From NCBI RefSeq assembly GCF_002095395.1, contig NZ_MJEI01000095.1, forward strand, positions 88,215 to 152,214: 64,000 nucleotides of DNA, written 5' to 3'. The position numbers and the translations under genes were made by a program. The DNA is from Williamsia sp. 1135. GTDB taxonomy: Bacteria; Actinomycetota; Actinomycetes; Mycobacteriales; Mycobacteriaceae. A model generated the notes under the pieces. That model saw nothing but the letters and a program-made list of their open reading frames with translations, had not been told where the DNA came from and made no database searches. Shown here piece by piece: positions 1-8,665 of this stretch (the stretch's first letter is position 1; the number at the start of each line of letters is the position of its first letter).

Positions 1-2
1 TC

Positions 3-566
3 GACCCGCTCAGCTCCGAGGGAACCTTCGTACGCGCCTATGTCGAGTCCTACGAGTTGGCCCGTGACGGGATCGGCACCGGATGGGGCTACCCCGGTTT
101 CGCAGACGCGTCCCCGCCCGACATCGACATGATGCTCAAGCTCGATCAATTGGGGCTCTCGTTCACGAGTACTCGCTACTACCGCATGCTGAGCCGCCAA
201 TCAGACAGCATTTCGACACGAATTACTCTGTGTCGCTATGGCGAGTCAAGCATTCGACAGGAAGATGGTTGGGAACATGGAGCTTGGCCACCACAACCAG
301 TGCTCATTGCATTCGATACCGGCGGCTCGCCGCCGCCCGAAGGTGAGCGCGGACGATTTCGGGCGCCCACAACGGACGTCTTCGGCGATTGGAAAGTGAC
401 CGAGTTCGACCTTCTCGCGGACGATATAGCCGGCCAGCCAACGCTAAGCCAGCAATGCGATGACAATCTCACAGGACTACCAACCCTTCCGGCAGAACCA
501 TATCCGCGAGCCGAACCAGTTCCGCCGTTGCCGCCGTCCCCTGGCTGGCCGGGCGTGGGCTTGTGA
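3..566 (+). CDS. C-terminal part of an unrecognised protein (5' end outside window)
   Basis: An open frame runs from the first bases of the window to a TGA at 564-566, so this is the last ~187 residues of a longer protein. The visible part has an aromatic/Gly stretch (GWGYPGF, about residues 27-33 of the fragment), no obvious membrane segment, and a Pro-rich tail (EPVPPLPPSPGWPGVGL). I recognise no family motif. Base composition between about 200 and 480 looks less GC-rich than the genes that follow, which could mean weak selection or recent acquisition. It runs convergently toward the PucR gene, with a repeat-rich gap between them. Reading frame and stop are clear; function is unknown. Confidence 0.5.
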   Translation, partial: DPLSSEGTFVRAYVESYELARDGIGTGWGYPGFADASPPDIDMMLKLDQLGLSFTSTRYYRMLSRQSDSISTRITLCRYGESSIRQEDGWEHGAWPPQPVLIAFDTGGSPPPEGERGRFRAPTTDVFGDWKVTEFDLLADDIAGQPTLSQQCDDNLTGLPTLPAEPYPRAEPVPPLPPSPGWPGVGL

Positions 567-635
567 TTACCAACCTTGTGACCGGCACCGTGCCCACCGG
601 GCATCCGGGACAACGCGTCTAGGGCTCGAGAGACA

Positions 636-747
636 CTGCCGAAATCGGAGGATTTGATACTTCCTCCGACACCAGCCACATCCTCCGACTGCGACCGGAG
701 GACCTGACGACAGTCGGAGGAACTGTGACTTCCTCCGACTTCGGCAG
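636..747. repeat. Nested inverted-repeat cluster between convergent genes
   Basis: Six copies of the core TCGGAGGA or its complement TCCTCCGA (one with a C for the first T) occur at 645, 662, 681, 695, 714 and 731. They can pair as three successive hairpins. The outermost arms also match: CTGCCGAAATCGGAGGA at 636-652 and TCCTCCGACTTCGGCAG at 731-747 are complementary except for one base. The cluster lies in the gap between a + gene ending at 566 and a - gene ending at 791, so a bidirectional terminator is the simplest role, but there is no T-tract and the repeated GGAGG core is unusual. Confidence 0.7.
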
Positions 748-790
748 CGAATGTCGTCCCGAACCACCCCGCCTCCGACCGGTCAGTAGG

Positions 791-2290
791 TCAACGAGGG
801 TCGGCGAGGATGATCAGCAACAACTCAGCTCGGGTCCGGGCATCGGTCAGGTCGACCCGAAGCAAACCCTCGATGCGGTCGACCCGGTTGCGCAGCGTGT
901 GCCGATGCACCCCGACCGTCGCGGCGGCGGACTCCCATTGGCCGTTGGCCAGGAGGTAGCCACGGAGCGTGGCGACGAGATCACCATCGTGCGCGCGGTC
1001 GTACTCGAGTAGCGGCCCGAGGACAGTGTCGTGGGCACCGCTGAAGGCCCGACGAACCGGTTCGAGGGACAGCACCGACCCCTGCGCGAGCAGATCGACC
1101 ACCTCTCCTTCCGCCGCGACCACGCAGCTGAGCCGGGCTTGCCGCACGGAGTCGGCGATCTCGTCGACCGACGCCACGGTCCCGAGACCGCCTCGCGCCC
1201 CCTGGACCCCGACCATGCCGAGCACCGATTCGGCGAACCCGCGCTGGTCCTCCCCCCGCAACAAGACGACCACCTCGCTACCACTCTGCTCGACAAAGAC
1301 CGGACGCCAACGCGATTGGAGTTCGACGGCGATGGACGCCGCGGCCCGCTGGGCACCGCCGACACCGGAGTACTGGACGACGGCGGCCCGAACCCGACCC
1401 TCGCGGTCTGCGGCTCGCAAGACGATGTTGCGGGCCGCGGCCGGAGGTGGCCCGGCCATCGCCATCGTCAGCGCGTCGGCGTGCAGCGCCTGCTGATCGC
1501 GCAGGACCTGTCCCGGCTTCGCGTGTTCGAGACTGAGCAGCGACGTGGCATGACCCACCAGCACCCGTTCGAGGTCGCCGAGCGGGGTATCTCCGAGCAC
1601 GACCAGATGACCGAAGACATTGCCGGCCACGCTGATTCGCTGCACCGTGATCACGCGCTCGTCGGTCATCGTGACGCCGCTCGATGCAGCGGGATCACGG
1701 CTGATCTGGGCGCGGACCGTTGCCAGCTCGTCGGCGGACACGGCCTGCGGTCGCGCACTGACCACCTGCTGTTCGCGGTCGAGCAGCACGACCGTCTGCT
1801 CGATGGCGTCGGCGAGTTCGCGCACGACGGCCGGCATCCCGCCTGCGATCACCGCCCGGGTGATCCGTGGCTGGGTATGCGACGCCCGCACGAACTGGTC
1901 GAACCGCTGCGCAGCGATGCGGTCGAGGACGGTGCGAGCGATCGCCGAGAACGGCACCGGAAGTGGCACCTTGATCAGTGGCAGTCCGAGATCGTCGGCG
2001 ATCTCGACAAGATCCTCCGGTACGTCGTCGAACCCGAGGCCGACACCGAACCCGACGCCGGCGATCCGGGTCTCGTCGAGACGCGTCAGATACTGGCGCC
2101 GATCCCGCGTCGTTTCCGGGAGACGCAAGCCGGTGGTGAGCAACAACTCCCCGCCGGCGAGCCATTCGTGCGGGGCAGGCAGCTCTGAACTGAGAGCGCA
2201 GTCGATGTCGCGATCCTGACCGGCTGCGCCGCCGAGAAGGGTCAGCTGCAGATCGCGCTGGGCCAGTAACCAGCGCACCGTGGTCGTCAT
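791..2290 (-). CDS. PucR-family transcriptional regulator
   Basis: A protein of about 500 residues with the PucR layout. The N-terminal PucR domain begins MTTTVRWLLAQRDLQL and contains the family signature WLAGGELLLTTGL. A variable GGDEF-like middle follows, and the protein ends in an HTH_30 domain with AAATVGVHRHTLRNRVDRIEG. PucR proteins regulate catabolic operons in response to nitrogen-rich substrates. This gene is divergent from the amine-catabolism operon starting at 2476, separated by about 185 bp, so it is the likely regulator of that operon (inference). The start at 2290 puts the PucR domain at the N-terminus as usual; alternative ATG (2326) and TTG (2356) starts add 12-22 residues. 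Confidence 0.9.
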   Translation of the reverse strand: MTTTVRWLLAQRDLQLTLLGGAAGQDRDIDCALSSELPAPHEWLAGGELLLTTGLRLPETTRDRRQYLTRLDETRIAGVGFGVGLGFDDVPEDLVEIADDLGLPLIKVPLPVPFSAIARTVLDRIAAQRFDQFVRASHTQPRITRAVIAGGMPAVVRELADAIEQTVVLLDREQQVVSARPQAVSADELATVRAQISRDPAASSGVTMTDERVITVQRISVAGNVFGHLVVLGDTPLGDLERVLVGHATSLLSLEHAKPGQVLRDQQALHADALTMAMAGPPPAAARNIVLRAADREGRVRAAVVQYSGVGGAQRAAASIAVELQSRWRPVFVEQSGSEVVVLLRGEDQRGFAESVLGMVGVQGARGGLGTVASVDEIADSVRQARLSCVVAAEGEVVDLLAQGSVLSLEPVRRAFSGAHDTVLGPLLEYDRAHDGDLVATLRGYLLANGQWESAAATVGVHRHTLRNRVDRIEGLLRVDLTDARTRAELLLIILADPR

Positions 2291-2475
2291 GGCTTCGCGA
2301 CTTTGCCGAGCCCATTCATGGCGCATACCTGCACAGACTTCGCTCCCATTGGACAAATGGTAGTGCCTTAGCAGAGCGACTGGACGTTCCGTCAGGTCCG
2401 CGCGCGGGCTCGTCGGCGAAGACTGAACTCATCGCCCTTCTCCCATCCGCCCCCAACCGAGAGTGACCTGGTGTT

Positions 2476-3876
2476 ATGGCCAATCAGATCTTGAAGAACT
2501 ACATCAACGGAGAGTTCGTGGCGTCCACCGGCACGGAGACGTTGGACCTCATCAACCCCACGGACGAATCGGTGGTGGGTACCTCACCCATCTCGTCAGA
2601 CGCCGATGTCGACGCTGCCATGTCCGCTGCGGCGAAGGCCTTCGAGACCTGGGGAAAGACGACGCCGAAGACACGACAGACCGCGCTGCTGAAGCTTGCC
2701 GACGCCATCGAGGCGAACTCGGACAAGCTGGTCGCGGCGCAGGCTCGCAACACCGGCCAGCCCGACGACCAGATCGCGGACGAGGAGGTGACCGTCGGCG
2801 CCGACCAGATCCGCTTCTTCGCAGGTGCCGCCCGCCTGCTCGAAGGCAAGTCGGCCGGCGAATACATGGAGGGTTTCACCTCGTATGTCCGGCGTGAGCC
2901 GGTCGGTGTAGTCGCTCAGGTGACGCCGTGGAACTACCCGTTGATGATGGCGCTTTGGAAGATCGGTCCCGCCATCGCCGCGGGCAACACCGTGGTGCTC
3001 AAACCCTCGGACACCACCCCGGAATCGACGCTCGTGCTCGCGGAGATCTCGAAGGGAATCCTGCCCGACGGTGTCCTGAACGTGGTGCTCGGTAACGGCG
3101 CCACCGGAGCGGCCCTCGTCGGACACAAGACGCCGAGCATGGTGTCGATCACCGGCTCCGTACGCGCAGGGATCGCGGTCGCGGTGTCGGCGGCGCAGAA
3201 CCTCAAGCGCGCCCACCTCGAGCTGGGTGGCAAGGCGCCGGCCGTGGTCTTTGCCGACGCCGATCTGGACAAGGCCGTTGACGGCATCGGTGACGCGTCG
3301 TTCTTCAACGCGGGTCAGGACTGCACCGCGGTCACCCGGATCCTGGTGCACTCTTCGATTCACGACAAGTTCGTCGACGCCCTGATCGAGAAGGCCAAGG
3401 ACACCACCGTGCCGCCGCTCAACAACATCAACCACTTCACCAAGGTGACCTCGATCCTCGACTCGGTGCCATCCCACGCCACGGTGGTGACCGGCGGTAA
3501 ACGTAAGGGCGACAAGGGGTTCTACGTCGAACCGACCGTGATCACCGGGGTCCGTCAAAGCGACTCGCTGGTGCAGGACGAGACCTTCGGGCCCGTCGTC
3601 ACGGTGCAGGCCTTCGACGACGAGGCGCAGGCACTGGAGTTCTCGAACGACGTCAGTTACGGCTTGGCCTCCAGCGTGTGGACGACCGACAACGGCACCG
3701 CCGGCCGGATGACCGCGGGCCTCGACTTCGGTTGTGTGTGGGTCAACTGCCACATTCCGCTGGTCGCAGAGATGCCGCACGGCGGCTTCAAGAACTCGGG
3801 CTACGGCAAAGACCTCTCGTCGTACGGCGTCGAGGACTACACCCGCATCAAGCACGTCATGAGCTCGATCGAATGA
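2476..3876 (+). CDS. patD: NAD-dependent aldehyde dehydrogenase, probable gamma-aminobutyraldehyde dehydrogenase
   Basis: A 466-residue ALDH-superfamily enzyme, the family's normal length for PatD (about 474). The Rossmann-site TPWNYP is at 150-155. The catalytic Glu is E249 in LELGGK, and the nucleophile is C283 in FFNAGQDCTA. The FFNAGQDCTA context and overall similarity to the E. coli PatD/YdcW group suggest oxidation of 4-aminobutyraldehyde to GABA. The next gene (GABA transaminase) overlaps it by 4 nt (ATGA), and the amine oxidase that would make the aldehyde is two genes on. The family assignment is secure; the exact substrate is inferred from context. It is the first gene of a five-gene operon divergent from pucR. 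Confidence 0.88.
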   Translation: MANQILKNYINGEFVASTGTETLDLINPTDESVVGTSPISSDADVDAAMSAAAKAFETWGKTTPKTRQTALLKLADAIEANSDKLVAAQARNTGQPDDQIADEEVTVGADQIRFFAGAARLLEGKSAGEYMEGFTSYVRREPVGVVAQVTPWNYPLMMALWKIGPAIAAGNTVVLKPSDTTPESTLVLAEISKGILPDGVLNVVLGNGATGAALVGHKTPSMVSITGSVRAGIAVAVSAAQNLKRAHLELGGKAPAVVFADADLDKAVDGIGDASFFNAGQDCTAVTRILVHSSIHDKFVDALIEKAKDTTVPPLNNINHFTKVTSILDSVPSHATVVTGGKRKGDKGFYVEPTVITGVRQSDSLVQDETFGPVVTVQAFDDEAQALEFSNDVSYGLASSVWTTDNGTAGRMTAGLDFGCVWVNCHIPLVAEMPHGGFKNSGYGKDLSSYGVEDYTRIKHVMSSIE

Positions 3877-5222
3877 CCGCCGTGACAGCGCCCCAGTACC
3901 GGCTGCCTCAGCAGCGAAATCTGGTCACCGCCCTACCCGGTCCGAAATCCTCAGAACTGCAGGGTCGTCGAGCGATGGCTGTCGCCGGCGGCGTCGGGTC
4001 GAGTGTCCCGGTCTACGCCGCAGACGCCGACGGTGGAGTCATCGTCGACGTCGACGGCAACTCGTTGATCGACTTCGGATCAGGCATCGCGGTGACGACG
4101 GTGGGAGCGGGCAACGCCGCCGTGGCCGCCGCTGTCGCCGACCAGGCGAGCCACTTCACCCACACCTGCTTCATGGTCACTCCCTATGAGGGATACGTCG
4201 CCGTCGCGGAACGACTCAACCACCTGACACCTGGCGATCATCAGAAGCGCACGGTGCTGTTCAACTCTGGCGCCGAGGCCGTGGAGAACGCGATCAAGGT
4301 GGCACGCTTGGCCACCGGCCGCGACGCGGTGGTGGCGTTCGATCACGCCTATCACGGTCGCACCAACCTGACGATGGCGCTGACCGCGAAAACGATGCCG
4401 TACAAGTACGGTTTCGGCCCGTTCGCGCCGGAGGTCTATCGGATCCCGATGTCGTATCCCTACCGCGACGGACTCGACGGTGCCGAAGCGGCCAAGCGCG
4501 CGATCTCGATGATGGACAAGCAGATCGGCGGCGACCAGCTCGCGGCGATCATCATCGAGCCAATCCAGGGCGAGGGCGGCTTCATCGTCCCCGCGCCGGG
4601 ATTTCTGACGGCACTTGCTGATTGGGCGCGCTCCAACGGCATCGTGTTCATCGCGGACGAGGTCCAGAGCGGTTTCGCCCGCACGGGCGCCTGGTTCGCC
4701 AGCGACCACGAGGGCATCGTGCCCGATCTGGTGACCATGGCCAAAGGCATCGCCGGCGGTATGCCGCTGTCCGCCCTGACCGGTCGGGCCGACCTACTCG
4801 ACGCCGTGCACGCAGGTGGACTCGGTGGGACCTATGGCGGCAACCCGGTGGCCTGCGCCGCCGCGCTCGCCGCCATGGACGTGATGACCGAACTGGATCT
4901 GCCCGCCCGCGCCCGCCACATCGAAGAGCTCGCCGGCGGTCGCCTTCGCGCGATGGCGTCGGTGACACCGGAGATCGGCGAGGTCCGCGGCAGGGGCGCG
5001 ATGCTGGCCATCGAACTGGTCAAACCGGGCGGCACAGAACCGAATCCGGAGCTCACCAAAGCCCTGGTCGCCGCATGTCTGACCCAAGGTCTGGTGCTGC
5101 TGTCCTGCGGGACGTACGGCAACGTCATCCGACTGCTGCCGCCGCTGGTGATCGACGACGCCCTGTTGAACGACGGCCTCGACGTACTCGAGAACGCCCT
5201 GAACGATCTCACCGGCCGGTAG
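3873..5222 (+). CDS. gabT: 4-aminobutyrate--2-oxoglutarate aminotransferase (class III PLP)
   Basis: A 449-residue class III aminotransferase. FNSGAEAVENAIKVAR at 130-145 and the cofactor region AYHGRTN (159-165) are in place. The PLP-binding lysine is K291 in TMAKGIAGG, preceded by ADEVQSGFARTG (261-272). It should transfer the amino group of GABA to 2-oxoglutarate, giving succinate semialdehyde. The start ATG overlaps the stop of the upstream aldehyde dehydrogenase (ATGA), so the two are probably translationally coupled. Its product is the substrate of the dehydrogenase at 7187. Beta-alanine or other omega-amino acids are possible alternative substrates. Confidence 0.9.
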   Translation: MTAVTAPQYRLPQQRNLVTALPGPKSSELQGRRAMAVAGGVGSSVPVYAADADGGVIVDVDGNSLIDFGSGIAVTTVGAGNAAVAAAVADQASHFTHTCFMVTPYEGYVAVAERLNHLTPGDHQKRTVLFNSGAEAVENAIKVARLATGRDAVVAFDHAYHGRTNLTMALTAKTMPYKYGFGPFAPEVYRIPMSYPYRDGLDGAEAAKRAISMMDKQIGGDQLAAIIIEPIQGEGGFIVPAPGFLTALADWARSNGIVFIADEVQSGFARTGAWFASDHEGIVPDLVTMAKGIAGGMPLSALTGRADLLDAVHAGGLGGTYGGNPVACAAALAAMDVMTELDLPARARHIEELAGGRLRAMASVTPEIGEVRGRGAMLAIELVKPGGTEPNPELTKALVAACLTQGLVLLSCGTYGNVIRLLPPLVIDDALLNDGLDVLENALNDLTGR

Positions 5223-5232
5223 GAGACCACGC

Positions 5233-7194
5233 GTGACCACTGCATCGACGTTCCATCCCCTCGATCCCTTCTCCGCTGACGAGTTCCGCGCCACCGCAGC
5301 GCTCATGCTGCGTGATCACGGGGTCGGTGAGGGGTGGCGGTTCAACTCCATCGAGCTGCTCGAGCCGAGCAAAGCCGAACTGGCCGACTACGCCGCAGGT
5401 GGCGCCGAGCCACCTCGCCGCGGCGTCGTCACGTGCCTCGACTCGAGTCGTAACGCCACCTACAAAGCGGTGGTCTCGCTGTCGGAGGACACCGTCGAAT
5501 CGTTCGATCACATCCCCGGTGTGCAGGCCAACTTCACGGTCGACGAGTTCGAGGAATGCGATGAGGTTCTGCGTGGGCACCCCGATGTGATTGCGGCCCT
5601 GGCCAAACGCGGCATCACCGACCTCGAACTGGTGTTCATGGACACCTGGACCTACGGCGATGCGGTGGCACCGGAAAAGTACCGCGACCGGCGCATCGGC
5701 TGGTCGGACACCTGGGTCAAGGGCGAGGCGGGCGCTAATCCCTACGCGCATCCGGTCAGCGGGCTGCACTGTGTGATCGACCTCAACACGATGGAACTGC
5801 TCGAGATCGAGGACACCGGCGGTGTCGAACCCCCGGAGGTGATGGGCGAATACGTGCCTGCCCGGATCCCTGAACGGATCCTCAACGCCTCGCGCCGAGC
5901 ACCACTGAAACCGTTGGAGATCACCCAGCCTGAGGGACCGTCGTTCACCCTCGAAGGCAACAAACTGACCTGGCAGAACTGGTCACTGCGGGTTGGTTTC
6001 AATCACCGCGAGGGCATGACCCTGCACACCATCAGCTACAACGACGACGGTCGCGAGCGTTCGGTCGCGCACAAATTGTCGTTCGCAGAGATGATGGTCC
6101 CCTACCGCGATCACTGCGAAGACCACTACCGCAGAACCGCATTCGACATCGGCGAGTGGGGTCTGGGTTTCATGACCACCTCGCTGGAACTCGGCTGCGA
6201 CTGCCTCGGCGAGATCCGCTACCTCGATGCCGTGCTCCACAACAGCAAGGGCGAGCCCTACACGATCACCAACGCCATCTGCATCCACGAGGAAGACAAC
6301 GCGGTCCTGTGGAAGCATGTCGACCACGACGCCGGCGCCGAGGTGCGCCGGATGCGCCGCCTCACGGTCTCGTTCCACGTCACCGTCGCGAATTACGAAT
6401 ACCTCGTCTACTGGCGCTTCTACCAGGACGGCAACATCGAATGCGAGGTCCGGGCCACCGGCATCATGGTGACCACCCCGTTCGCGCCGGGCGGCACCCA
6501 TCCTCACGGAACGCTGGTCGACGAACGCACGTATGCCCCCTACCACCAGCACTTCCTGGTCGCCCGCCTCGATCTCGACGTCGACGGCACCCAGAACACC
6601 GTGTACGCCAGCGAGACCGAGATCGAGCCCATGGGACCGAACAACCCTTACGGTCTGTCCCTCGTGCAGCGCAACACTCCCCTGCGCACCGAAGAAGAAG
6701 GCAAGCAGGACATGAACTGGGCCACCCAGCGGGCCTGGAAGGTGGTCAACACCAACACCACCAACGGTCTGGGCACCAACCCGTCCTACAAACTCGTTCC
6801 CGGCGACGCCATCCCGTCCATGTTCGATCCGGCCTCGCCGATCTTCCAGCGCGCGCAGGTGATCGGGCACACCGTCTGGGTCACGCCGAACAGTCCCGAC
6901 GAACGCTGGCCGGCAGGTGAGTTCGTCAACCAGTCATCGGTCGACACGGGGCTCGGCGAGTGGACGAAAGCCAACCGCAGCATCGACAACACCGATGTCG
7001 TCGTCTGGTACACCTTCGGCGTCCATCACATCACCAGGCCGGAGGACTGGCCCATCATGCCCGCCGACACCGTGTCGTTCTGGCTCAAGCCTTTCGGATT
7101 CTTCGACCGCAACCCCTCCCTCGACGTGGCACCGAGCCCGAGTTCTCATTGCCATACCGACACTCCTGATCCGAAAGGGCACTGCCATGACTGA
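5233..7194 (+). CDS. Copper-containing primary amine oxidase (topaquinone)
   Basis: A 653-residue protein starting at a GTG after the RBS-like AGGAG at 5221-5225. It has the copper amine oxidase active site: NYEY, in which Y388 is the precursor of topaquinone, the catalytic-base Asp D305 in AFDIGEWG, and the three copper ligands H438, H440 (HQH) and H599 (FGVHH). Spacing matches the Arthrobacter phenylethylamine oxidase. The enzyme oxidises primary amines to aldehydes with release of ammonia and hydrogen peroxide. Between GABA transaminase and an aldehyde dehydrogenase the likely substrate is putrescine, although tyramine, histamine or phenylethylamine cannot be excluded. The C-terminus carries two HCH motifs. 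No signal peptide, so cytoplasmic. Confidence 0.95.
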   Translation: MTTASTFHPLDPFSADEFRATAALMLRDHGVGEGWRFNSIELLEPSKAELADYAAGGAEPPRRGVVTCLDSSRNATYKAVVSLSEDTVESFDHIPGVQANFTVDEFEECDEVLRGHPDVIAALAKRGITDLELVFMDTWTYGDAVAPEKYRDRRIGWSDTWVKGEAGANPYAHPVSGLHCVIDLNTMELLEIEDTGGVEPPEVMGEYVPARIPERILNASRRAPLKPLEITQPEGPSFTLEGNKLTWQNWSLRVGFNHREGMTLHTISYNDDGRERSVAHKLSFAEMMVPYRDHCEDHYRRTAFDIGEWGLGFMTTSLELGCDCLGEIRYLDAVLHNSKGEPYTITNAICIHEEDNAVLWKHVDHDAGAEVRRMRRLTVSFHVTVANYEYLVYWRFYQDGNIECEVRATGIMVTTPFAPGGTHPHGTLVDERTYAPYHQHFLVARLDLDVDGTQNTVYASETEIEPMGPNNPYGLSLVQRNTPLRTEEEGKQDMNWATQRAWKVVNTNTTNGLGTNPSYKLVPGDAIPSMFDPASPIFQRAQVIGHTVWVTPNSPDERWPAGEFVNQSSVDTGLGEWTKANRSIDNTDVVVWYTFGVHHITRPEDWPIMPADTVSFWLKPFGFFDRNPSLDVAPSPSSHCHTDTPDPKGHCHD

Positions 7195-8665
7195 CACCTC
7201 CACCGACCCGATCGCGCAGTATCGCGACCTGCTGGCGACGGTGCCCACCGGGCTGTGGATCAACGGGGACTCGGTGGCGGCGTCGACCAAAGAAACCTTC
7301 TCGGTGGATGATCCGGCGACCGGCACCTCACTGCTGCAGATCGCCGACGCGACACCCGATGATGCCGCCACGGCACTGGACAGCGCAGTGGCGGTCTCCG
7401 AGGAATGGGCCGACACCGCACCCCGGGCCCGCTCGGAAATCCTGCGAAGCACCTTTGAGCTGATCCGCGAGCACGCCGACGACATGGCGATGATCATGAC
7501 CCTCGAGATGGGCAAGGCCCTGCCGGACTCGGTGGCAGAGATCAACTACGGCGGTGAGTTCTTGCGCTGGTTCGCCGAAGAGGCGGTACGGGTCGCGGGC
7601 CGCTTCACGAAGTCACCGGGTGGTACCGGCCGCATCATGGTCACGCATGCGCCGGTCGGGGTTGCCTTCGCCATCACGCCGTGGAACTTCCCGCTGGCCA
7701 TGGGAACCCGCAAGATCGGCCCCGCGCTGGCGGCCGGTTGCACGATGATCGTCAAGCCCGCGCACGAGACGCCGCTGACCATGCTCTACCTGGCCAAGCT
7801 GTTCGGCGAGGCCGGATTGCCGGCCGGCGTGCTCTCGGTTCTCCCGACCAGCAAATCCGCTGAGGTCAGCACCCCGCTGATCGCGGACCCGCGCGTCCGC
7901 AAGATCAGCTTCACCGGGTCGACACCCGTCGGCCGCACGCTGATCGGTCAGGCGGCCGAAAACGTCCAGCGCACATCGATGGAGCTCGGCGGCAATGCAC
8001 CGTTCCTGGTGTTCGACGACGCAGACGTCGACAAGGCGGTCGAAGGCGCTTTCGCGGCGAAGACCCGCAACGGCGGCGAGGCCTGTACCGCGGCCAATCG
8101 CTTCCTGGTGCAGGAGGGAGTCGCAGAAGAGTTCACCGCTGCGCTCACCACGAAGATGAAGGCCATGGTGCTCGGCCGCGGGTACGACTCCGACACCACA
8201 CTCGGGCCCATGGTCAGCGTGAAGCAGCAGTCATCGATCGCGGAGTCGGTGTCGAAGGCGGTTGCCGACGGCGCTCGCGTCCGTCTCGGCGCCGACCCCG
8301 CCGAGGACGCCGGGTGCTTCTACCCCGCCACCGTCCTCGATCAGGTTCCCGCCGACGCCGAGATCGTCTGCAACGAAATCTTCGGCCCGGTCGCTGTGAT
8401 CAGCACCTTCACCTCCGAGGACGAAGCAATCGCGGCCGCCAACGCGACCGAATACGGTTTGGCCGCTTACCTTTACACTCAGGATCTCGATCGAGCACTA
8501 CGGGTCGCCGACAAGATCGAATCCGGGATGGTCGGGGTCAATCGCGGGGTGATCTCTGACGTCGCAGCACCGTTCGGCGGCGTGAAGCAGTCGGGCATCG
8601 GCCGCGAGGGCGGTTCCGAAGGCATCTACGAGTATCTGACCACGAAGTACATCGCCCTGACATGA
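7187..8665 (+). CDS. gabD: Succinate-semialdehyde dehydrogenase
   Basis: A 492-residue ALDH with TPWNFP, catalytic E266 in MELGGN and nucleophile C300 in NGGEACTAANR, the pattern of the GabD group. It would oxidise succinate semialdehyde from the GabT step to succinate with NAD(P)+. Its ATG at 7187 overlaps the last 8 nt of the amine oxidase gene, and its own stop overlaps the agmatine deiminase start (ATGA), so it is embedded in the operon. The first 20 residues are poorly conserved, as usual. Confidence 0.92.
   Translation: MTDTSTDPIAQYRDLLATVPTGLWINGDSVAASTKETFSVDDPATGTSLLQIADATPDDAATALDSAVAVSEEWADTAPRARSEILRSTFELIREHADDMAMIMTLEMGKALPDSVAEINYGGEFLRWFAEEAVRVAGRFTKSPGGTGRIMVTHAPVGVAFAITPWNFPLAMGTRKIGPALAAGCTMIVKPAHETPLTMLYLAKLFGEAGLPAGVLSVLPTSKSAEVSTPLIADPRVRKISFTGSTPVGRTLIGQAAENVQRTSMELGGNAPFLVFDDADVDKAVEGAFAAKTRNGGEACTAANRFLVQEGVAEEFTAALTTKMKAMVLGRGYDSDTTLGPMVSVKQQSSIAESVSKAVADGARVRLGADPAEDAGCFYPATVLDQVPADAEIVCNEIFGPVAVISTFTSEDEAIAAANATEYGLAAYLYTQDLDRALRVADKIESGMVGVNRGVISDVAAPFGGVKQSGIGREGGSEGIYEYLTTKYIALT

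Noticed and set aside
1031..2219. Long + strand frames across the first pucR gene
   Set aside because: They are antisense to a protein with clear PucR and HTH_30 motifs and show no family features.
2596..3855. Long - strand frame opposite the aldehyde dehydrogenase
   Set aside because: Antisense shadow of an enzyme with intact catalytic motifs; composition (many R, H, V, G) is typical of an antisense frame.
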